DNA of 37,115 bases from the NCBI RefSeq assembly GCF_018614955.1, contig NZ_JAGGNV010000044.1, positions 1 to 37,115 of the forward strand, read 5' to 3'. Within the stretch, counting starts at the first letter, position 1, and the number at the start of each line of letters is the position of its first letter. This DNA comes from Variovorax paradoxus. Lineage in GTDB: Bacteria > Pseudomonadota > Gammaproteobacteria > Burkholderiales > Burkholderiaceae_C. Both the position numbers and the translations under genes were made by a program. The notes beneath the pieces were generated by a model. It saw nothing but the letters and a program-made list of their open reading frames with translations. It did not search any database and was not told the DNA's origin. This document shows, in pieces, positions 23,733-34,413 of this stretch.

Positions 23733-25157
23733 ATGACCTCTCTGACCTACCAGACGCTGGACAAGGACGTCCGGCAACTCCAGCAGTCCGACGTCGCCGC
23801 CTTCGCGGCGCAGATCGGCGGCGGCGTTCTCACTGCCGCCGATGCCGCCTACGACGAAGCGCGCAAGGTCTGGAATGGCACGGTCGACCGCCGTCCGGCG
23901 CTGATCGCGCGGTGCATGAAAGACAGCGATGTCCAGGCCGCGGTGCGTTTTGCGGCGGCGCACAAGATGCTGCTGAGCGTGCGCGGCGGCGGCCATCACA
24001 TCGCGGGCAACGCGGTCGCGGAGGGCGGCCTGATGATCGATCTGTCGGGCATGCGCACGGTCAGCGTCGATGCCGCCACGCGCACGGCGCGCGTCGCGGC
24101 GGGCGCGCTGCTCGGTGACTTCGATCGCGAGGCGCAGGCCCATGGCCTGGCCACGCCGCTCGGAATCAATTCCACCACTGGCGTGGCCGGGCTCACGCTC
24201 GGCGGCGGCTTCGGCTGGCTGACGCGCCGCTACGGCCTGACCATCGACAACCTGCTGCGCGCCACCGTCGTGATCGCCGACGGCACCGAGCGCGTCGCCT
24301 CGTCGACTTCGGAACCCGAGCTGTTCTGGGCCCTGCGCGGCGGCGGCGGCAACTTCGGCGTGGCGACCTCGTTCGAGTTCCAGCTGCATCCGGTCGGGCC
24401 CGAGGTGTACTCGGGCCTGGTGGTCTATCCGTTCGCACAGGCACAGCAGGTGCTGCGCGCGTGGCGCGACTTCACCACCAACGCGCCCGACGAGCTGAGC
24501 GTCTGGACGGTGATGCGCAAGGCGCCGCCGCTGCCCTTCCTTCCCGAATCAGTCCACGGCACGGAGGTGGTGATCTTGCCGCTGGTCTACAGCGGCGATG
24601 TCGAAGCCGGCGAGCGCGCTGCCGCGCCGGTGCTGCAGTTCGGCGAGCCGCTGGGCACCGCGCTGGGGCCGACGCCCTACGCCGGATTCCAGTCGGCCTT
24701 CGATCCGCTGCTCGCGCCGGGCAGCCGCAACTACTGGAAGTCGAACAACTTCAGCACGCTGAGCGACGAGGCGCTCGATCTCGTGATCGACTCCGTCCGC
24801 CGCCTGCCGGGGCCCGAGTGCGAGATCTTCATCGCCCAGCTCGGCGGTGCGATGGCGCGCGTAAAGCCGGAGGACACCGCCTTCGTCGGCCGCGATGCGC
24901 GCTACATCATGAACGTGCATGGCCGCTGGTCCGATCCAGGCGAAGACGAGCGGGTGCGCGTATGGGCGCGCCAGGTCTTCCAGGATGCCGCGCCGCACGC
25001 CACCGGCGGCGGCTACGTCAACTTCCTGACGGAGGACGAGGCCGAGCGCGTCGCCGGCAGCTATGGCGCGAACTACGCGCGACTGCAGGCCGTGAAGAAG
25101 CGTTTCGATCCGGGCAACCTGTTCCGCATGAACCTGAACATCGAGCCGGCGCCCTGA
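23733..25157 (+). CDS. FAD-linked oxidoreductase, berberine-bridge/6-hydroxynicotine-oxidase type
   Basis: A 474-aa flavoprotein. The FAD_binding_4 domain spans about 55-230: LSVRGGGHHIAGNAV holds His88, the expected covalent FAD attachment, and GVAGLTLGGGFGWLTRRYGL is the second FAD block. The Cys that gives bicovalent attachment in many plant and fungal members is absent (INSTTGVAG). A BBE C-terminal segment ends the protein (ARLQAVKKRFDPGNLFRMN). The family oxidises alcohols, amines or sugars using O2 or another acceptor; the substrate is unknown. GGGAG precedes the ATG at good spacing. No signal peptide is evident. Divergent from the SnoaL-TetR-cytochrome operon and sharing its operator region. 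Confidence 0.92.
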   Translation: MTSLTYQTLDKDVRQLQQSDVAAFAAQIGGGVLTAADAAYDEARKVWNGTVDRRPALIARCMKDSDVQAAVRFAAAHKMLLSVRGGGHHIAGNAVAEGGLMIDLSGMRTVSVDAATRTARVAAGALLGDFDREAQAHGLATPLGINSTTGVAGLTLGGGFGWLTRRYGLTIDNLLRATVVIADGTERVASSTSEPELFWALRGGGGNFGVATSFEFQLHPVGPEVYSGLVVYPFAQAQQVLRAWRDFTTNAPDELSVWTVMRKAPPLPFLPESVHGTEVVILPLVYSGDVEAGERAAAPVLQFGEPLGTALGPTPYAGFQSAFDPLLAPGSRNYWKSNNFSTLSDEALDLVIDSVRRLPGPECEIFIAQLGGAMARVKPEDTAFVGRDARYIMNVHGRWSDPGEDERVRVWARQVFQDAAPHATGGGYVNFLTEDEAERVAGSYGANYARLQAVKKRFDPGNLFRMNLNIEPAP

Positions 25158-25173
25158 GAGCGTTGCGCCTTCG

Positions 25174-26130
25174 TCAGTGCGCGGCGGCCGAACGCGCGTG
25201 CCGGTGCTTGCGCAGCAACTCGAGCGGCACCTCCATCGCGTGCGCTGCCGCCGCCTTTGCGCGATCGGCATACGGATGCTCGGCCCCGACCTCCGCCGGC
25301 GACCAGCCGCAGCGGCGCAGCACATGGTTGAAGGCATGCGCGCTGGTCCAAAGGTCGGACTTCTGCGTGCGGAAGGTGAAGGCGAGCGAGACGGACAGCT
25401 CGGGCCCGGTGTGCACGCGATGCGGCGCGATGAAGGGATGGTGCACGCCGAGGCCGGGCCGCAACTCGTAGCGCATCGCCTTGGCTTCGAAGGAAGGCTT
25501 GTAGTTCGGGCGCTGGCTCGCGAAAGCCGCGAGCAGGCGGTCCTTCTCGGCGGAACTCATGATCTCGTCGTCGTGCGGATCCCAGAGCATCACCTCCTTC
25601 TCGCCGCGCACCTGCAGCAGGAAGTTCATCTCGCGGTCCATGTGGTAGGGCGTGACCGCGTCGCGCGTGGAGATGAAGACATAGGTCGAGTACCAGGTGA
25701 TCACCGGATCGAGGTCTTCGATGGCCGCAGCGATCTCGGCCAGGAGGCCCTCCAGCACCGGCCGGTAGCCGGCATCGCGCTCCGGGTTGTAGATGCAGAT
25801 GTAGGCCTTGCGTTCTTCGAAGTGCTCCAGCACGTCGTCCAAGCGGAGGCCCTCGCGGTAGCGCTCGTAGGAGGAGTCGAAGTTCGCATCGCCGGGAATG
25901 GCGCCCACGCGGTACTGCACCTGCTCGCGCGGCAGTCGCCGGCAGAGCGCGAACAGCGCGTCCAGCGAGAAGCTGGGGTGTTCGCAGAGATGGTGGTGGA
26001 TCAGGAAGGGCCGCAGGTTGTAGGCGCTGCGCACCACGTCGGGCGCGAACTCGAGCAGGTGTTCCGTCTGTCGTCGCGCTCGCGCCGCGAGGGTGGCGGA
26101 CTGTTCCCGGGTGACGAATTCACCGAGCAT
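25174..26130 (-). CDS. JmjC/cupin-like 2-oxoglutarate-Fe(II) oxygenase family protein
   Basis: A 318-aa cytoplasmic protein. The Fe(II) facial triad is visible as H163-x-D165 in TPYHMDRE and a distal His in IAPHRVHTG (H237 or H240). The stretch MNFLLQVRGEKEVMLWDP between them is the JmjC-type central strand pair, and YSTYVFIST precedes the first ligand. The N-terminal 140 residues resemble cupin-like aspartyl/asparaginyl hydroxylase-type bacterial proteins. A hydroxylation of a protein or small molecule is inferred. The gene stands alone, convergent with the FAD oxidoreductase. No biosynthetic genes lie next to it, so its substrate is open. Confidence 0.8.
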   Translation of the reverse strand: MLGEFVTREQSATLAARARRQTEHLLEFAPDVVRSAYNLRPFLIHHHLCEHPSFSLDALFALCRRLPREQVQYRVGAIPGDANFDSSYERYREGLRLDDVLEHFEERKAYICIYNPERDAGYRPVLEGLLAEIAAAIEDLDPVITWYSTYVFISTRDAVTPYHMDREMNFLLQVRGEKEVMLWDPHDDEIMSSAEKDRLLAAFASQRPNYKPSFEAKAMRYELRPGLGVHHPFIAPHRVHTGPELSVSLAFTFRTQKSDLWTSAHAFNHVLRRCGWSPAEVGAEHPYADRAKAAAAHAMEVPLELLRKHRHARSAAAH

Positions 26131-26245
26131 GACGACCTCCTCAGGCCAAGCCGATCGATCTTGCCGTGTGCGTGACGCGCCGGCGCCCAGTTGTTGTTTT
26201 GCTGAAGAGTACTCCTTTTGTTTTCAATGCTCTAGCGAATTGGCC

Positions 26246-26617
26246 TCAGCTTCGCTTCGCGCGCCACTTGCGAATCAGCAGCGCATACACCCCCAGATTG
26301 AGCACCGCGACGAAGGTGCCCGACGCGATCTGCGCGCCACGGGTCAGGCCCTCGGGATAGATGGCGCTCAGCATGTAGTGGTCGATGAAGCCGCCGCTGT
26401 AGCCGCCCTGGCCGGCCGCGAGCCGCAGCTGGTTCTCGAGCGGCGTCAGCGGGCATTCCCATCCGAACCAGGCCACCCAGGCACCCCAGAAGACCGCCGG
26501 CAGGTGCAGCCAGGCGAGCCGCGGCCAGCGCCACACGAGCAGGCCGCCCGCCACCACGAACAGGATGAAAAGGCCGTGCAGCACCAGCACGGCGTCGGCC
26601 AGCAGGCGTTCGTTCAT
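26246..26617 (-). CDS. DUF2784 membrane protein
   Basis: A 123-aa protein with three to four hydrophobic segments (LVLHGLFILFVVAGGLLVWRW, HLPAVFWGAWVAWFG, AQIASGTFVAVLNLGVYALLI). The family signature WECPLTPLEN follows the second segment, and GGFIDHYMLSAIYPEGL is also typical. Function is unknown. The ATG at 26617 is chosen; an in-frame ATG at 26629 is also possible. Divergent from alaS. Confidence 0.85.
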   Translation of the reverse strand: MNERLLADAVLVLHGLFILFVVAGGLLVWRWPRLAWLHLPAVFWGAWVAWFGWECPLTPLENQLRLAAGQGGYSGGFIDHYMLSAIYPEGLTRGAQIASGTFVAVLNLGVYALLIRKWRAKRS

Positions 26618-26676
26618 GGGGCCGAGCATAGGTCTTGGGCAAAGCAACAGGGGCATGCGGGACAGAGGGCCAAACC

Positions 26677-26682
26677 TATAAT
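26677..26682 (+). promoter_or_regulatory. candidate -10 box for alaS
   Basis: A consensus TATAAT lies 86 bases before the alaS start in an otherwise GC-rich gap. I cannot find a convincing -35 at 16-18 bases. The leader between it and the ATG shows no recognisable riboswitch. Confidence 0.4.
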
Positions 26683-26767
26683 CGAATGTTCAAGCAAATC
26701 AAGCAGTTAGGTGGGTTCGATGCAGGGGCTGCCCGCTCGGCCGCCTGTCTGAGAAGTCCAATCCAAG

Positions 26768-29392
<2,625 letters not shown>

Positions 29393-29397
29393 CGCAC

Positions 29398-30429
29398 ATG
29401 GCCGAGCCCGACTCCGAGCCCGTGCCCGTCGACGTGCTCGTGATGGGTGCCGGCACCATCGGCTGCTTCATCGGCGGCAGCCTGGCGGCGGAGGGCGTGC
29501 GCGTCGTCTTCGTCGGCCGCCCGCGGGTGCTGCAGGTGCTCGCGCGGCGCGGGATCACGCTCAGCGATCTCGACGGCATGGAGCGCCACGTGCCGCCCGA
29601 CGCGCTGCATCTCGAGGAGCGGGTGCCTCAGGGCATACGGCCCTCGCTGGTGCTGCTGACCGTGAAGAGCAACGCCACCGCCGAGGCCGCGGCCGAGCTG
29701 GCCGAGGCGCTGCCGGCCGGCACGCCGGTGCTTTCGCTGCAGAACGGCATCTCGAATGCGGACGTCGCATCGAAGGTCGCCCCCACGCTCTATGTGCTGC
29801 CCGGGATGGTGCCGTACAACGTGGCCGAGATCGAACCCGGCAGCTTCCACCGCGGCACGGTCGGCCGGCTGGCCGCCCGGCGCAGCAGGGCGCTGCGACC
29901 CTGGCTGGCCGTGTTCGAGCGTGCCGGCGTACCGGTCGACACTTACGACGACATGCTGTCGGTCCAATGGGGCAAGCTGCTGCTCAATCTCAACAACCCG
30001 GTCAACGCGCTCTCGGGCCTGCCGCTGCGCGAGCAACTGCTGGACCACGGCTATCGCCGCTGTCTGGCGGCCCTGATGGACGAGGCGCTGGATGCCCTGT
30101 CGTGGGCCAACATCGCGCCGGCGCAGCTCGCGGCGGTGCCGGCGCGGCGCCTGCCGTTCATCCTGCGCCTGCCGACGCCGCTGTTCCGCCTCGTTGCGGC
30201 GCGCATGCTGCGCATCGACGACAAGGCGCGCTCCAGCATGGCCGACGACCTGGCGCTGGGCCGGCGCACCGAGATCGACGCGCTGTGCGGCGAGGTGGTG
30301 CGGCTCGCCGAGTCGAACGGCGCCCGCGCGCCGATCAACGAGAAGATGGTGACGCTGCTGGAAGCCTGGCCCGAGCGGCCGGAGCATTTGTCGGCAGAGC
30401 GTTTGCAGTCGGCACTGGGTTTGACATAG
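29398..30429 (+). CDS. panE: 2-dehydropantoate 2-reductase
   Basis: A 343-aa NADP-dependent reductase (ApbA/PanE). The Rossmann motif GAGTIGCFIGG is at 17-27. Asn116 in LQNGISN and Lys193 in WGKLLLNLNNPVNALSG are the conserved active-site residues; the helical C-terminal domain includes RRTEIDALCGEVV, with the substrate-binding Glu. The family reduces ketopantoate to pantoate in coenzyme A synthesis, but many paralogues act on other 2-oxo acids. Here it sits between alaS and dadA, with a 14-base gap to the latter, so a role on a 2-oxo acid made by DadA is also possible. Both readings are open. Confidence 0.88.
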   Translation: MAEPDSEPVPVDVLVMGAGTIGCFIGGSLAAEGVRVVFVGRPRVLQVLARRGITLSDLDGMERHVPPDALHLEERVPQGIRPSLVLLTVKSNATAEAAAELAEALPAGTPVLSLQNGISNADVASKVAPTLYVLPGMVPYNVAEIEPGSFHRGTVGRLAARRSRALRPWLAVFERAGVPVDTYDDMLSVQWGKLLLNLNNPVNALSGLPLREQLLDHGYRRCLAALMDEALDALSWANIAPAQLAAVPARRLPFILRLPTPLFRLVAARMLRIDDKARSSMADDLALGRRTEIDALCGEVVRLAESNGARAPINEKMVTLLEAWPERPEHLSAERLQSALGLT

Positions 30430-30443
30430 ACCCGAGGATTCGC

Positions 30444-31697
30444 ATGCAAGTACTGATTCTGGGCAGCGGGGTGATCGGCACCACCGTGGCCTACTACCTC
30501 GCCAAGGCCGGCCACGAGGTCACCGTGCTCGACCGCCAGCGGGCGCCGGCGCTGGAGACCAGCTATGCCAACGCGGGCGAGGTGTCGCCCGGCTATTCGG
30601 CGCCCTGGGCCGGGCCCGGCGTGCCGCTCAAGGCCATCAAGTGGCTTTTGATGCGGCACCGCCCGCTGGTCGTCAAGCCGATGCTCGACCCGGCGATGTG
30701 GCGCTGGGGGATCGCCATGCTCTGCAATTGCACGCATGCGCGCTACGAGCTCAACAAGGGCCGCATGGTGCGGCTGGCGGAGTACAGCCGCGACTGCCTC
30801 CAGCAGCTGCGCGCCGAGACCGGCATCCGCTACGACGAGCGCTCGCTCGGCACGCTGCAGCTGTTCCGCACGCAGAAGCAGCTCGACGGGACGGCCAAGG
30901 ACATCGAGATCCTCAAGGCCTACGGCGTGCCCTACCAGTTGCTGGACCGCGAGGGCTGCCTGCAGCACGAGCCGGCGCTGGCCGCCGTGAGGGAGAAGTT
31001 CGTCGGCGGCCTGCGCCTGCCGGGCGACGAAACCGGCGACTGCTTCAAGTTCACGCAGGCGCTGGCGCGTCTGGCCGAAGCGGCGGGCGTGCGCTTTCGC
31101 TTCGGCGTGGGCATCACCGACATCGCGCGCGACGCCGCCGGCGTGACCGCGGTCCATACCGAGGCCGGCCCCTTTCATGCCGAGCGCTACGTAGTGGCGC
31201 TGGGCAGCTATTCGCCGCAGCTCCTGAAGCCGCTGGGCATCCGCCTGCCGGTGTACCCGGTCAAGGGCTTCTCGATCACGCTGCCGATCAGCGACCCGGC
31301 GATGGCGCCCGAGTCGACGGTGATGGACGAGACCTTCAAGGTCGCCGTCACAAGGCTTGGCGACCGCATCCGCGTCGGCGGCACCGCGCAGCTCTCGGGC
31401 TACGACCTGCGGTTGAACGACCGGCGGCGCGACACGCTGGAGCACGTCGTCACCGATCTGTTCCCGCAGGGCGGCAGCGTCGAAGGCGCCGAGTTCTGGA
31501 CCGGTCTCAGGCCGATGACGCCCGACGGAACGCCCATCCTCGGCGGCACGCCCCTCTCGAATCTGCTGCTGGCCACCGGCCACGGCACGCTGGGCTGGAC
31601 CATGGCGGCCGGCACCGGCCGCGTGATGGCCGACCTGATCGGCGGGCGCTCGCCCGAGATCGATATGGAAGGCCTGGGCTTGGCGCGCTACGCCTGA
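30444..31697 (+). CDS. dadA: D-amino-acid dehydrogenase small subunit
   Basis: A 417-aa membrane-associated DAO-family flavoprotein. The N-terminal LGSGVIGTTVAYYLAKAGHEVTVLDRQ is the FAD motif. ANAGEVSPGYSAPWAGPGVP, RLPGDETGDCFKF and the C-terminal WTGLRPMTPDGTPILGGT followed by GHGTLGWTMAAGTG are DadA hallmarks. It oxidises D-alanine and other neutral D-amino acids to 2-oxo acids, passing electrons to the respiratory chain. In many bacteria dadA is paired with an alanine racemase gene (dadX); here it follows panE instead. Convergent with and overlapping the SBP_bac_3 gene by 10 bases. Confidence 0.95.
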   Translation: MQVLILGSGVIGTTVAYYLAKAGHEVTVLDRQRAPALETSYANAGEVSPGYSAPWAGPGVPLKAIKWLLMRHRPLVVKPMLDPAMWRWGIAMLCNCTHARYELNKGRMVRLAEYSRDCLQQLRAETGIRYDERSLGTLQLFRTQKQLDGTAKDIEILKAYGVPYQLLDREGCLQHEPALAAVREKFVGGLRLPGDETGDCFKFTQALARLAEAAGVRFRFGVGITDIARDAAGVTAVHTEAGPFHAERYVVALGSYSPQLLKPLGIRLPVYPVKGFSITLPISDPAMAPESTVMDETFKVAVTRLGDRIRVGGTAQLSGYDLRLNDRRRDTLEHVVTDLFPQGGSVEGAEFWTGLRPMTPDGTPILGGTPLSNLLLATGHGTLGWTMAAGTGRVMADLIGGRSPEIDMEGLGLARYA

Positions 31698-32434
31698 GCG
31701 GCAGGCGCCACGCCGGCGCCCTGGATGCCGTGCCGCGCCAGCGCCTCGGCCACGAAGCCGCTGGCCTTCATTTCCTCGACGAAGGCGGCGAGCGCCGCGG
31801 CTGCCACGGCGCCGCGCGACGCCGGCGTGCCCATCGCCTGCTGGATCACCATGAAGCGCCCGGGCAGCGTGCGCAGGCCGGGCGTGCGCACGGCTTCGGC
31901 CTCGAGCACCTGCCGGATGCCGGCCGCCACTTCGACCAGGCCCGCGTGCAGGCTTTCGAACACGCCCTTGGCGCCCTGCACGCGCTCGATCTGCGCCTCC
32001 TTGATCTCGCGCGTGAGGAAGAGGTCGTAGGCGCTGCCGGCGCCGACCGCGATGCGGACATCGCCCTGGTCCACCTCCTCGTTGCGCCGGATCGGCGAAG
32101 CCGCGGGCACCAGGTAGCTGCCCTCGATCAACACATAAGGCGCAGTGAAGCGCAGGCCCTCGCTGCGCGCCGGATCGATCGCGAAGAAGCCGATGTCGGC
32201 CTTGTCGTTCCGCACCGCATCGACGGAAGCGGCCGCTTTCTCGAACACCACCAGCTCGATCGGAACCGACAGGCGCTGCGCGAAGGCGCGTGCCAGGTCG
32301 ACCGAGACGCCGGCTGGTTCGCCGCTGGCCGCATCCTTGTTCGCGAGGATCGGGTTGCCGAGATTGATGGAGGCACGCAGCGTGCCGGTGGGCGCAAGCG
32401 CCGAGACGATGGCGGGGGTGATCGGCGAGCTCAT
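31688..32434 (-). CDS. SBP_bac_3-type substrate-binding protein without a signal peptide
   Basis: A 248-aa amino-acid-binding fold. Domain I shows LRASINLGNPILA, GVSVDLARAFAQRL, VRNDKADIGFFAIDPAR and RFTAPYVLIEGSYLV; domain II follows with VRIAVGAGSAYDLFLTREI. The N-terminus, MSSPITPAIVSALAPTG, has no hydrophobic signal, so the protein is predicted to stay in the cytoplasm or to be a diverged enzyme or sensor. No ABC permease or ATPase gene is nearby. Nine bases separate it from the upstream ModA-like gene, so it is probably in the same transcript. An alternative upstream start giving a signal peptide is not possible without running into that gene. Confidence 0.88.
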   Translation of the reverse strand: MSSPITPAIVSALAPTGTLRASINLGNPILANKDAASGEPAGVSVDLARAFAQRLSVPIELVVFEKAAASVDAVRNDKADIGFFAIDPARSEGLRFTAPYVLIEGSYLVPAASPIRRNEEVDQGDVRIAVGAGSAYDLFLTREIKEAQIERVQGAKGVFESLHAGLVEVAAGIRQVLEAEAVRTPGLRTLPGRFMVIQQAMGTPASRGAVAAAALAAFVEEMKASGFVAEALARHGIQGAGVAPAAQA

Positions 32435-32443
32435 GGCCCCAGT

Positions 32444-33256
32444 TTACGGGCCGCGTGCCGTGATCGCTTCGAGGCCGGTGCGCTCGATCACCGGCGCTGC
32501 GGTCGGCGAGTTGAGGTAGCGGATCAGTTGCCGTGCCGCCTCGGGCTGCTTCGAGCCGGTCGCGATGCCGGCCGAGAACACGGTGACGCGCTGCACTTCC
32601 GCCGGCAGCGGGCCGATGTAGTCGATGCCCTTGATCGGCAGCAGCTCGCTCACCTGCTGCAGGCCCAGCGCCGCATGGCCGCGCGCGACCACGGTGCCGA
32701 CGCGTTCGCTGAGGATGCGTCGGCTCTTCGGCTTGACCTGGTCCTCGATGCCCAGCTTCTTCAGCAGCTCGGTCTCGTAGTAGGCACCGCTGGCGCTGGC
32801 CGAGTAGGCGATCGAAGGCGCCGCGAGCAGCGTGCGCTTCAGCGCATCGACCGTGCTGATGTCGGGCTTGGGCGCGCCGGTGCGCACCGCGAAGCCGATC
32901 GACGAGCGCACCAGGTCCACCTGGCTGCCGGACATCACCTTGCCTTCCTTCACCAGTGCGTCGAGGGCAGGACGCGCGAGGATCACGATGTCGGCCGGCT
33001 CGCCGCGCGCCAGGCGGCTCGGGATCGAATCGCTGGCCGCGCCCATCGAGGCGCCGTAGGCGGTCTGCACCTTGCGGCCGCTCGTCTTTTCGTAGCCGGG
33101 CGTGAGCTCGTTGTAGGCGGCGGTGAAGCCGCCGGAGGTCATGACGTGGATCGGCTCGGCCGCGGCGTCGGGCTTGCCGCCGAGGCTGCTGCAGCCGGCG
33201 AGGGCGAGTGCGGCAAAAAGCAGCGCCGCGCGGCGCGTGAGCATGGGAAAGCGCAT
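32444..33256 (-). CDS. ModA-like periplasmic substrate-binding lipoprotein
   Basis: A 270-aa protein with a lipoprotein signal: ALLFAALALAGCSS, Cys22. The SBP_bac_11-type body begins IHVMTSGGFTAAYNELTPGYEK and continues ASMGAASDSIPSRLARGEPADIVILA; this is the extracellular-solute-binding fold of molybdate-type proteins, with the ARGEPADI block typical. AYSASASGAYYETELLKKLGI and VVARGHAALGLQQVSELLP are also family-like. No ModBC genes are present, and oxyanion binding is not proven; many such orphan copies in Burkholderiales have unknown ligands. It lies between an SBP_bac_3 and a TAXI gene. Confidence 0.87.
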   Translation of the reverse strand: MRFPMLTRRAALLFAALALAGCSSLGGKPDAAAEPIHVMTSGGFTAAYNELTPGYEKTSGRKVQTAYGASMGAASDSIPSRLARGEPADIVILARPALDALVKEGKVMSGSQVDLVRSSIGFAVRTGAPKPDISTVDALKRTLLAAPSIAYSASASGAYYETELLKKLGIEDQVKPKSRRILSERVGTVVARGHAALGLQQVSELLPIKGIDYIGPLPAEVQRVTVFSAGIATGSKQPEAARQLIRYLNSPTAAPVIERTGLEAITARGP

Positions 33257-33264
33257 CTTCAAAC

Positions 33265-34341
33265 TCACTTCTTGCATAGGCCGAGCACCCACTCCTGTTC
33301 CGTGCATTCACGCCCTGCGGGTTGCGTCCTGGCCCAGGCCGGCCCACCCGCCGCGGCCTGCCCGGCAATGCAGGCGCGCAGCCGCTTTTCCATGGGCCCG
33401 TAATAGCGCCATCCCTGGCCAAGGGCGGGCAGCTCCAGGCGCACCTGCTTCCACTTGGGATGCCCGTTGGCCTGGAGCTTGTCGAAGTTCTTGCAAAGCG
33501 ACTCGGCAAATCGGCCGAGATTTCCGACCGTCGATTGCAGGCCGTAGTCGTAGGTGACCAGATAGGCCTTCACGGTCAGGGTGGGAATGTCGGCCGTGAG
33601 CCATGTCGAGTAGCTCGCGGCGCGTATCGTCGCGGGAAAGTAGGTCTTCTTCGCACGCGCTGTTTCCGGCGCCGCGTCGTCCAGCTTCAGGATCTTGATG
33701 TAGTTGCGCGCCTCGGGCTTCATGTCCGAGAACAGCTTGGCCGGCTGGCCGGCCACGATGATGGCGACGTCGATCGATTTGTCGACGGTGAGCTTGGCGA
33801 GCGCTTCTTCGTTGCTCAGATACTGCGCGTTGGCAGCCGGTATCTGCTCGCCGAACATCAGCTGGTAGAGCGTTCTCGACGTGAGCGCCGTGCCGCTGCC
33901 GAGCGCTCCGACGCCGATCTTCTTGTTCTTGATCTCGTGGATGGAGTTCAGCGGCGAGTCGGCACGGGCGACGAAGTAGATCTCTTCGTCGTAGAGCGGC
34001 ATGATGAGGCGCAGCGGACGAATGATGTTGCCCGCGTCGGCGTTTCCAGCCTTCGCCTCGTCCAGGAAGGCCTGGTAGACATCGGACTGCACCAGCGCGA
34101 GTTTGACCCCCGACTCGAAGCGCATGCGTTGAACGTTCTCCGCCGAACCCTTCGACTCCAGGACGTCGAGCTCGATGCCGGCGGGCTCGGCCACCCACTT
34201 GGCAAGGTCGCGGCCTATCTGGATGTAGGTGCCGCTTTTCGATGCAGTGACGATCTTGTACTGCGCCCTGGGCTGCGCGAAGGCCGAGGATAGGAGGACC
34301 ACCATCGCTATCAGCCCCGTCAGGATTGATCTGATTGGCAT
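33265..34341 (-). CDS. TAXI-family TRAP-type solute-binding protein
   Basis: A 358-aa exported protein. A signal peptide covers about 1-22 (LIAMVVLLSSAFA). The TAXI body shows YKIVTASKSGTYIQIGRDLAKWV, then VQSDVYQAFLDEA, YDEEIYFVARADSPLNSIHEIKNKKIGVGALGSGT and YFPATIRAASYSTWL. After about residue 300 there is a C-terminal extension with three Cys residues (RACIAGQ, RECTEQE, LGLCKK), which could form a disulfide. No TRAP membrane subunits are in the window. It starts 8 bases upstream of the ModA-like gene, so the two are co-transcribed. Confidence 0.88.
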   Translation of the reverse strand: MPIRSILTGLIAMVVLLSSAFAQPRAQYKIVTASKSGTYIQIGRDLAKWVAEPAGIELDVLESKGSAENVQRMRFESGVKLALVQSDVYQAFLDEAKAGNADAGNIIRPLRLIMPLYDEEIYFVARADSPLNSIHEIKNKKIGVGALGSGTALTSRTLYQLMFGEQIPAANAQYLSNEEALAKLTVDKSIDVAIIVAGQPAKLFSDMKPEARNYIKILKLDDAAPETARAKKTYFPATIRAASYSTWLTADIPTLTVKAYLVTYDYGLQSTVGNLGRFAESLCKNFDKLQANGHPKWKQVRLELPALGQGWRYYGPMEKRLRACIAGQAAAGGPAWARTQPAGRECTEQEWVLGLCKK

Positions 34342-34413
34342 TGCCGGCTCCAGTGAAGGTTGTTCATGGTAGTCCTGTCGGGCGATTGCCGATACATCTG
34401 TGCTGCGCGCATC

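Noticed and set aside
23591..24118. Rightward frame upstream of and overlapping the FAD oxidoreductase
   Set aside because: It is a different reading frame of the oxidoreductase start and the operator region; no domain.
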